Source: Lentinula raphanica (taxonomy: Eukaryota; Basidiomycota; Agaricomycetes; Agaricales; Omphalotaceae). From it: a stretch of DNA of 64,000 nucleotides. The stretch is taken from NCBI GenBank assembly GCA_027919835.1, contig JANVFP010000048.1:1-64000 (forward strand), written 5' to 3'. This document shows positions 56,633 to 64,000 of the stretch, piece after piece. The translations under genes and the position numbers were made by a program. Position 1 is the first letter of the stretch, and the number at the start of each line of letters is the position of its first letter. The notes beneath the pieces are model-generated. The model ran no database searches. It worked only from the letters and a program-made list of their open reading frames with translations, and was not told the origin of the DNA.

Positions 56633-56886
56633 CTAATCGGAGTCCGGGCAAGCAGCTGTGTATATTGAGGATAGTGCAGAGTCTGATGGAAGAATATGTA
56701 CTTACCACAGTATCCGTTATTGGGGCATATACCGCGAGGACCATCGTCCGTTGTGCAACCAACGGCTTCGGCAGCTGCTTTTCCGGCCGAGTAGCAATCA
56801 CCAACCACGCATTGGGCGTGGACAGTGTTGGAGAGGACAATGAATGTGGCGAAGAACATAAAGAGGGTGGAAACTTGGCATTTCAT
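56633..56886 (-). CDS. Small secreted cysteine-rich protein, 67 aa
   Basis: Two exons (56706-56886 and 56633-56655) separated by a 50-bp GTAAGT-CAG intron give exactly 68 codons with the stop. A signal peptide (MKCQVSTLFMFFATFIVL) with probable cleavage after VHA is followed by about 43 residues with six cysteines (QC, DC, GC, IC, YC, AC). The length and spacing resemble fungal effector-like or hydrophobin-unrelated cysteine-rich peptides. No family is recognised. Splicing is what joins the last cysteine; without it the frame ends after GKYIFF. Confidence 0.7.
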
Positions 56887-58069
56887 CTGATAGAAGAGAA
56901 AAGTTAGTTATACCAGCACGCAGGAGCGTATCAGCAAGTTCTTACGATGAGAATTGTCGTTGTTGCCGGTGTGAAAAAGAACTAAACTGAGGCTAGCCAA
57001 AGGAGAAGTTGGACAAGTCTGTCTGTTTGGGTCGTTCAGCTTCATCGAGTGTGCTTTTATACCATTCCGTCCAAATCGGTATCAATAGGAACGAAAGCTC
57101 GTGAGACTTGAGTCGTCGTCCTTGTAATTGAAATCTTTGGGCTCAAGTGGAGCTAGACGACTTCGCTTGAAGTTGCGACATGAGAATATCCAAAGGGTGT
57201 GAAATTGTGAAGGAAGGAGACTGAGTATTTTGAAGTTTCAGCGAACCGCGTTGAGGGCAAGATTGGTACCCTTCGAAATTCAATTCGAAACACTCGATCA
57301 CAGTGAACGTCAAACGAGCGGAAGAAAAGACTGGCAGAGACTGGCCTTTGATTGACGGTCCCAAAGCCCAGCAGTGAGCCCCGTTGAACGATTGCGAGCG
57401 CACGGAACTTACTTGATGGAGCATCGTCAAGGGTTGTATCAGACTAGCTCAGGTTAGCTCAGACTGGGAGCTGCAGAGTCCCAGCAACCGTCGACTATAC
57501 AGATTTGAAGTTGGTGATATGGTGGGTAGGAAGGGTTCCGTTTCCCTAAATTTGCATGCAGCATGCATGGGGAATGTATGTGTGTGTTCACGTAGCCCAA
57601 GAATCGAAAGGAGACTGAGCGGTCAACTTCAAGCTATTCAACAAGACCGATCGTAAAATCGTTCTCGGACGTCCGCTGGAGTAGGCGGGAGTAGGCTGGA
57701 GTCCGAAGGGTGGCATCCGGTCTCAGGTTCCGTGCCTAACTTGTAAGCATAGCACCAGAATTTCCTGCGTGCAGCGTCAGGCCTTTAGAGTTGGTCAAAC
57801 CGAGAAAACGTTAGAAAGTTACTTGTTGGTACAAGTTACATAGTTGAACCTGATACACGCAAGAACATGATTTTCAAACCAACACTGTTCCGTTGAATGT
57901 CATATGTACTGATAGTCGGAGATGATTACCAGCAACGGCTCCTACACGGGGAACTTCCTTGTCGATTCGGCACCGAAATTCGAATTTGAAGTTGGCCCGG
58001 CATTTCTATCTGCAGTGGGGAAAAGAAGAAATAACATAGAGAGTACGAAGGAAACTGGAGGTTCCTATC
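56887..58069. other. Intergenic, no supported gene
   Basis: This is the upstream region of the small secreted gene. Unsupported frames only. GCATGCAGCATGCATG near 57554 is a short palindromic run. Nothing else is seen. Confidence 0.45.
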
Positions 58070-58320
58070 ACCTCGTACGGCTTGATGAGCAAATCGAGGT
58101 CTCATTTCGTATGAAAGAAACAGGTTCAAGACTCCAAGTGATGTGTCTCCGACGGTATATCTGGAGGAAAGAAGGAGGAACTTGGATGAACAGAGTCGAA
58201 GGAGTACGAACAGGAGGATGCGATGCGATCACCTCCTACGGCTTGATGAGCAAGTGGATGTTTCAATCTGTAGGTGGAAGTTTGGAACAGGCCCGAGTGA
58301 TGTGTCTCCGCCGGTACACT
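58070..58320. repeat. Diverged direct duplication of about 90 bp
   Basis: 58070-58160 and 58231-58320 both begin ACCTCNTACGGCTTGATGAG and both end GTGATGTGTCTCCGNCGGTA, with more divergence between. The overlying open frames follow from the duplication and are not supported as genes. Confidence 0.65.
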
Positions 58321-58657
58321 GCGCGCACTGGTTCACTGTCATGATAGAAGCCGTCCTCTGGGAGTGGGGGCAGCGTCGTGACTGTCAGGGAAAAAGATTT
58401 AGTATAGAGAATCGAGATCTTCAAACAGAAACATGATGAGGGTTCTGACTTCTGTCTGTCTGTATGTTATGGGACGATAGCTCAAACTCATCTTACCTTC
58501 TAATCACTTTTCTCAAGAATCTCTTACTTCGATATTCATCGTCAATGCACGAATTCTCGTACGTTTCCATCAATCATACCACTTTTCATTATGACTTCAT
58601 GACCTTTCATTACTTACGATTCATTTACGATTTACTTACGACTCACCTACGATTTAG

Positions 58658-59026
58658 TGTTCCAGTAGAACTATAGTAGAATACTCAGGAAGTGAGGAGA
58701 ATATAGTAGAAGCTTCTGGAACATGTAAGCTTGATTAGCTATAAGTACTATACTCGGAGTACGGAATATCATCTTTGATTCTACTCTTACCCATCTCTCG
58801 GTGCCGTCGCACTCGTCTGAACACTTTGCTATCGACTCGCTCTAGCAGCCGCCGACCATCAGATTCGCTCTGGTCCTCAATAGGAAGCATCCGATTCGCT
58901 CTGCTTTCAGGTAAGTTTTGGTAAGAACCATTCGCAACGTATCTCTTTGATTACTTCTACGAAATCTACTAACGTTACTAACGATTTCTGCCTAGCTATT
59001 ACAGGTCTTGTCGACGAACTCTAACA
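58658..59026 (+). repeat. 5' LTR of element X (about 369 bp)
   Basis: It starts TGTTCCAG and ends CTCTAACA, a canonical TG...CA pair. A primer binding site follows and X gag begins 77 bp later. TGTTCCAG at the start recurs inverted as CTGGAACA at 58717-58724. The flank TTTAG would be one half of a 5-bp target duplication. The matching 3' LTR is not in the window, so the left border is inferred from the terminal motif. Confidence 0.6.
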
Positions 59027-59027
59027 T

Positions 59028-59044
59028 TGGTGGACACTAGGAGA
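59028..59044 (+). other. Primer binding site of element X
   Basis: TGGTGGACACTAGGAGA starts one base after the LTR. Its complement ends in CCA, as a tRNA 3' end. The tRNA was not assigned. Confidence 0.5.
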
Positions 59045-59103
59045 AATCGTTATCTTACGAGATATCTTAGAGTTGCTAAACTTCTTGACTTACCTATCAC
59101 TCC

Positions 59104-61656
59104 ATGTCTGCATCATCTTCGCGAGGTTCACGAGGTACCAAAAAACCTTCGCTTTTGTCTCATCCTCTTCGTACTCGCGCGACTCAAGAAGTTCTAAATC
59201 CGATTGACCCTCATTTCACTACGCCGTCGCGAAAGCGCAAGCCGGGTGAGAAAATGTCACAGAGCGAGGAGGTAGAACCCGCACCTACTTCTACTGAACC
59301 TGCACCTATAACCACTGAAGCTGTCGAACCCGAGTTCCTTGATACTGTTCCGGGCATGTACGGGTCTCCTAGCAGAAGTCCATTGGAGGAAGAAAGAATC
59401 GAGGAGTGGCCTGGCAGTTATAACTCGCCACCAGCAGCTGGAATTCAGTTTATGCCTGACGACGAAATTACGGAATTAATGCGACCGGCTGAGGACGAAG
59501 AAAGCGAAGCTATTCAACCTTTGGTCAGGAAGGATGCGGATGAGGAGTTATTCGACGCTTACGGTATTGAGCCATTGCAAGAAATTTCGGGCGCGATTCC
59601 TATGAACGAACGAACTATGTTGCCCGCCGGGCTGACCAGAAGTGAACAGAAGGATATTCGTATTGTTTCGCTACGAGACGACTGTAATCAGGTTGAGTAT
59701 GCTAGCCTTTCAGGAGTGTTTGATTTACCTGAGATTCCGGAAAGGCATCGAACGCTTCTTGCTGAGCGGCAACGTAAAGCAGTAAAGTTCGGTTCCGAGT
59801 TCATTCGGAAGGAGTATCTACAGGCCTTTGAGAGTAAGGTACTGACCTTAAATGATCGCAGGAGATGTAAGAAGGTCTTGTTGCTCCTTGATACGTGTCT
59901 TCTGAATTGGCGTATCGCATCAACGAGAATCGAAGACAGAGAAATCAAGTACTACTCACTGTTGAGAGACAACCTGTACAATCTACTAAAAGCGCTTCGA
60001 GAAATCCGAGATAACGCTATTACAGATTTCCAGACCGCAGGAAAGAAGGCACCTTTCATGCCACAATGGGGACCGTATGGCAGTCCTGAGAATTGGTGGA
60101 GTTGGAACGATGCCGAGTGCGTAGCTGCGACGTTTCGAGTCGATACGGAACGATTCCTGTACAACATTTTGGAACATCATCAAGTGGGGTGGAAATCTCC
60201 TAAAGGAAAAGAGAAGGAAGTAGATGCGGCATCAGAGACGACGACGAGAGGTTTACCTAGAGACCGCATACCTACAGAAAGCATATCCCGCGCGTTAGAA
60301 GCACAAAACACTCAATGGCGGAACTTACAAGGACGCACCCGTGATTTCTTGAAACCACCCACTATCTCTGCAGCGGCAGCTACGAACTCGAAACGATTCG
60401 CTGAGGAGTTTGCATCTTCAAGTGTACCGTTTCAACGAGACCCTCCTCCACACCAAAGAAATCGAGATACGGTTTCACCACTGGACCAACCAAGGAAACC
60501 AGCGAAACGGGACTCTCAACCCTCGGATGACGGTCCAAATTCATCAGGAGAAGAGCGTCGTAGCCAACAGAGCCAGCGGCCGAAGAAACGACAAGACAAG
60601 CCAAAGTCTTCTCGTCGACCCGGGGAAGGTGGTGATCCTAGCGAACCATCGGATGGATCTGGAGATGAAAAAAAGAAAAAGGATCCTCCTCCTCGAATAC
60701 CTAGGCCCACCCGCAGTGACGAGATTCCTAATCGAGTAACGAGAGAAGACCCTCGTTTCGATGTGAAGCTTAAGCCTGATACGATTCCTACCTGGGACGG
60801 AGACATGGATAATATAATCAACTGGGAAACCCAAATCAACAGTCTGGCTAAACGATCTGCAACGATATATACTCAGCTTGGATACCTAGTGCCAGGAAGG
60901 CTTCGAGGAGACGCCAATCTATGGTATTACAGTCAATCCGAGCGACGAAGAGACCAGTTGGAAGAGGATTGGGGTACCCTAAAGGCCGGAATCAACGCGT
61001 ATTACATGAATCAGACTTGGATGGATGATCAGATGGCCATTGCTAATAACGCACACTTTAGGGAACAGGGCCACGCAACGGAGGCACCGAGTCAATACTT
61101 CATTCGGAAGAAAGACTTACTTACTCGCGTATATCAGTACACAGATACTCAACTCATTCGTCAAATTATGCTTGGAGCTCCGACTTCTTGGACTAACGTT
61201 GTCACCCCACATCTCTACGTTGACTTGGACGAGTTCCAGGGTGTGATTCGTTTCCACGAATCAAATCTTATCCGCGTTACCCCTCGAAACTGGAGACTAC
61301 CGGAGGGATTTCAGTTAAACAACGGTTACCCACGACAAGGCCAAAATACTTACAATCGTCGCGTAAACCTGGTTGGTTCTAGTCCGAATTTGCCGCCGCC
61401 CCAATTTCCTCGAGATGATACTATTGTGTCCAAATTGAAGCGTGGTACTCCCGAAGAAAATAGTGCGCGACCTTGTCGGCATTGCGGAAGTCCTAAACAT
61501 TGGGACTTTGAGTGTAAATACTCTCGGAAAGGAATGAAGAGAGCACGCACGAATCATGTCATGGTCTCGCCAGAGGAGGAACAGGCTCAGCGAGAGTACG
61601 AAGATCTCTACTTTGGTTTGGAATCCGAGGAGGAGATCAACGAGGAGGGTTTTTAG
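59104..61656 (+). CDS. Element X gag, 850 aa
   Basis: Gag polyprotein of a second Ty3/gypsy element. It starts MSASSSRGSRGTKKPS at 59104. The first 150 residues are acidic and Pro-rich, and a helical segment covers about residues 180-370. A charged linker follows. The retrotransposon-gag-like capsid region is near residues 570-720 (LGYLVPGRLRGDANLWYYSQ, FIRKKDLLTRVYQYTD). One CCHC knuckle, CRHCGSPKHWDFEC, begins near residue 791. The reading frame is completely open, in contrast to the many breaks in the pol half at 1-2440. It ends at TAG 61654-61656 with a slippery heptamer touching the stop. Confidence 0.9.
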   Translation: MSASSSRGSRGTKKPSLLSHPLRTRATQEVLNPIDPHFTTPSRKRKPGEKMSQSEEVEPAPTSTEPAPITTEAVEPEFLDTVPGMYGSPSRSPLEEERIEEWPGSYNSPPAAGIQFMPDDEITELMRPAEDEESEAIQPLVRKDADEELFDAYGIEPLQEISGAIPMNERTMLPAGLTRSEQKDIRIVSLRDDCNQVEYASLSGVFDLPEIPERHRTLLAERQRKAVKFGSEFIRKEYLQAFESKVLTLNDRRRCKKVLLLLDTCLLNWRIASTRIEDREIKYYSLLRDNLYNLLKALREIRDNAITDFQTAGKKAPFMPQWGPYGSPENWWSWNDAECVAATFRVDTERFLYNILEHHQVGWKSPKGKEKEVDAASETTTRGLPRDRIPTESISRALEAQNTQWRNLQGRTRDFLKPPTISAAAATNSKRFAEEFASSSVPFQRDPPPHQRNRDTVSPLDQPRKPAKRDSQPSDDGPNSSGEERRSQQSQRPKKRQDKPKSSRRPGEGGDPSEPSDGSGDEKKKKDPPPRIPRPTRSDEIPNRVTREDPRFDVKLKPDTIPTWDGDMDNIINWETQINSLAKRSATIYTQLGYLVPGRLRGDANLWYYSQSERRRDQLEEDWGTLKAGINAYYMNQTWMDDQMAIANNAHFREQGHATEAPSQYFIRKKDLLTRVYQYTDTQLIRQIMLGAPTSWTNVVTPHLYVDLDEFQGVIRFHESNLIRVTPRNWRLPEGFQLNNGYPRQGQNTYNRRVNLVGSSPNLPPPQFPRDDTIVSKLKRGTPEENSARPCRHCGSPKHWDFECKYSRKGMKRARTNHVMVSPEEEQAQREYEDLYFGLESEEEINEEGF
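61647..61653 (+). promoter_or_regulatory. Putative -1 frameshift site of X (G GGT TTT)
   Basis: The gag frame reads gaG GGT TTT TAG. A -1 slip enters a frame that is open from here through the protease. AACCTC (61658-61663) can pair with GGGGTT, about 20 bases on, as a possible stimulatory stem. Confidence 0.68.
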
Positions 61657-62611
61657 GAACCTCCCGGACCCTGGACGAAGGGGTTTGCGCAGATATAGTC
61701 CCTATCTGTGAAGAAGAGGAACCTTCGTCTAATCTTGGGAGGGAGGACACGGGACTACCGGTACAGGAAGTAAACCAGGAACGAAACGAGGATATATCTT
61801 TAGAAACTTCAGAAAGAAATGAATCGGCTGAAGTACCACAAGTACATACCAGACTAGCTCGGCCTAGTTTGAACCGTAAGTCTCGAAGGCGGCTAGCGCG
61901 CGCGGTGCAAGCACAATCGCGTTCCTATCATACGCAGGTCGAAGGAACCGATATTGTGGAACTTCAGAGGCACATGGCCAGGCCATCCGGCTGTGCGTTC
62001 TTGGGTGCGAGAGCTACAGAGGCATTAGGTTACATCAACAATAAGGAAGAGGAGCCCGTACCTGTTATTTTTGACTCAGGATCTGATATCACACTTATAT
62101 CTGCTAAGACTCTCAGCAAGCTCTCTAAACCACCCCGAACCCGAACTGGTCAAAAAATCAATCTCGTACAAGTTACCGGCCAGACGCAAATTGAGGGATA
62201 CACCGTCCTTGATTTGATATTCGAAACGGAAACAGGGCCAGTCAAGATGAACGTAGAAGCCTATATCGTGAGGGGTATGAGTGCTCCATTAATTCTGGGT
62301 AATGACTTCGCTGATCAGTACTCGATTTCTACTATACGAAAGGAGGGCAAAACTCACCTGGAGTTCGGTAGTACCGGTCGTCGACTTGAGGTCCAGAATT
62401 CAGTAACTGCACCATATACCGACGACAATGGTAAAACATTCAAGGTTCGAGTCAGCAAGGGATTCTCGGGAAGGATGGCAAAATTGGCTCAGCATCGAAA
62501 GAATCAGAAGGCTCGAAGATTGGCACGGATCCGAGCTTCTGATATATCTGTTCGGGCTACTAAACAGGTAGTGGTTTCACCTGGAACAACCAAGTGGGTG
62601 TCGGTCAGCGC
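61647..62611 (+). pseudogene. Element X protease, start of pol, cut by inverted Z LTR
   Basis: Retropepsin in the -1 frame relative to gag. An acidic linker of about 110 residues precedes the protease. The catalytic DSG is at 62073 (VIFDSGSDITLISAKTL), followed by a flap-like VTGQTQIEGYT and the ILGNDF motif. A basic segment and the RATKQVVVSPGTTKWVSVSA linker follow, as found between protease and RT in Ty3-like elements. At 62612 the Z LTR begins, and a stop codon inside it ends the frame at 62624. The expected continuation (RT, RNase H, integrase) is found in opposite orientation from 2440 down to 1. Confidence 0.9.
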
Positions 62612-64000
62612 TAACGAGGTATAAAGTCGGTTCTTAGTATAATGCCTTATGACAGGTCACTTAGCACGAACACAGAGTACGACTTCACGGATTCGTCAAT
62701 CAAATTGTATTTATAGCGAGGTGTGGGGCGTTGTCAGAGATTCCGCACTATCTTATATCTCAAGTCGAACGCAGTCTTGTAAGATCTTTTAGATCAGCAA
62801 TACTGGTCAGCAGAACGAAGTGACACGGATATACCAGTCGTAAGATCTGGACTAAGGGGTTTGTTTTGAGTGGCTTCCACTCGGATAAGGGTTTTTAGGC
62901 TCGGAAAGCAACGGGGTACCAGACGTTATGGTAGACCAATCGATTCCGCTCCCGGGTGAAGCAGTACTGATCACTATTCTCAGTAAAACCTCGAAGATCA
63001 CGCAGATCACCAATCACTACGTGTCAACTTGAACAGAGCCACCAAAACTCTGCACGTTCACTCGGCACAACCTGAGACCAAGTCCTCTGTATCTCCGGAA
63101 CGGAGTCTACCTTCAACTAGCAAGTGACAGACACCAAGTCAAACCACTCAAAAGTCGGGCTTATCGCGATGAAGTAACACACTTAATCTGCAAGGTCCGG
63201 TACGGCTTAGAAGCCTTTACTCCCACGTATGGATGAAAAGGATTACCAGTTCAGAGAGATCTGGGCGCGAAACTTGTTCATTTGTGCGGATACAGGTCTT
63301 TAAGTACACTACGAAAAGTCCAATACCCGTATTTGTCCTTGATCTAGTAGATCTAGCTATTTCTACGGACGGAGTCCGATAATATACACTTAAATAGTAA
63401 AATATGACTGAAACGATACAAACACGCAAGGAAATAGTAAAGAAAACAGAGAAAAAGATGAAACTTGTCCGTATTTCGTCGTACTTTCGCCAGATCTAGA
63501 GACCAAGCAAGTTCCGACCATGGTCTGTGCGGCATCCACATGCTAGGGTGCCTAACTCGTCAGAGTGGCTCCTGCCTGTGTTGCTCAAGTGTTTCCGACG
63601 AATTTGCTTCCGCGGAATGGTAGTGGTCTTCCCAAGTTACTGAGATAGACTCGTAACAGCGGTTGATCTCGCGGATCAGGTAGGTCTGGTCCGTAGCTTT
63701 CGAACGGTATGCATATAGCCTGGTGTTCCGGAGCGGACAATGCAGATAAATGCTTCAGAAGTGTTTTCCGTAGGTTTCCGCGCGTTTCCGTGAGTACTGG
63801 TCAAAGCTGTACATAGCATACGCTATATCCCAGTTTAGAACTTGAACATATGCGTGTTTCCGCTGCGGGTTTCACCCGTACTGCCACGGAAATACTAGAT
63901 CATCATGTTTCCGACGGTTTCCGCTACTTTGCGTAGGGTTTCCGTGTGGTAACTCGTCCGGATAGTCCTCATCGTGTCTGATCTGCTAGATCAAGTGAAA
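62612..64000 (-). repeat. Third Z LTR, inverted, truncated by window end
   Basis: It is the reverse complement of the Z LTR from its 3' end (TAACGAGGTATAAAG) to the point matching 2748. Relative to both LTRs of Z it lacks single bases near 63296, 63500 and 63967. It has the extra T of the 3' LTR near 63440. The rest, and whether it is a solo LTR or a full element, lies beyond the window. Confidence 0.95.

Noticed and set aside
57922..58344. 140-aa open frame
   Set aside because: It covers the 90-bp duplication, no start or splice context stands out, and no domain is visible.
1..64000. Centromere or telomere identity for the retroelement clusters
   Set aside because: Retroelement clusters mark centromeres in some basidiomycetes, but the window holds many host genes and no telomere repeat. 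There is not enough to claim it.

Overview
The window is nuclear DNA of a filamentous or dimorphic fungus, almost certainly a basidiomycete. Host genes are split by 50-60 bp introns with GTNNGT donors, CTNAC/CTAAC branch points and YAG acceptors. They encode eukaryotic proteins: RRN3, TIP41, dynein light intermediate chain, a complex I LYR subunit and a Ctp1/Sae2/CtIP protein. A DUF6533-type membrane protein and a degenerate Spt5-like KOW protein point to Agaricomycotina. I cannot fix the species, and I saw no rRNA, tRNA, CRISPR or bacterial features.

Layout. 1-2440: distal half of the pol gene of a Ty3/gypsy element ('X') on the minus strand, full of single-base frameshifts. 2441-19702: a complete 17.3 kb Ty3-like LTR retrotransposon ('Z') with 1.7 kb LTRs that differ by one base. 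Its order is LTR, PBS, gag, protease, RT-RNase H-integrase, then a 6 kb non-pol tail with two multi-exon genes on the opposite strand (A and B) and three copies of the polypurine tract. 19703-22149: an Spt5-like gene cut off by the Z LTR. 22150-58657: a host block holding a large hairpin, a 1154-residue gene of unknown function, a palindromic minisatellite, small secreted proteins, ctp1/SAE2, an F-box gene, RRN3, NDUFB9-like, two related C2H2 genes, TIP41, a DUF6533 protein and dynein LIC. 58658-62611: 5' LTR, gag and protease of element X on the plus strand. 62612-64000: a third Z LTR, inverted and cut by the window end.

How it fits together. Z appears to use two consecutive -1 slippery heptamers, each touching the stop codon, for gag-to-protease and protease-to-pol. 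This is the betaretrovirus layout and unusual for a fungal Ty3-like element. X is broken between protease and RT at 62611, and the missing half begins at 2440. Both broken ends abut opposite ends of Z LTRs and share the 4-bp sequence GCGC. The simplest reading is that Z inserted into X with a 4-bp target duplication, and that recombination between inverted Z copies then inverted the 43 kb block 19703-62611. An assembly join across the LTRs would look the same. Z also carries many copies of a 15-bp interrupted palindrome, TGATC-N5-GATCA, in LTRs, coding sequence and antisense-gene introns. I know of no description of it. Several breaks are one-base changes at short homopolymers, including one in the normally essential RRN3 gene, so residual base errors must be kept in mind.
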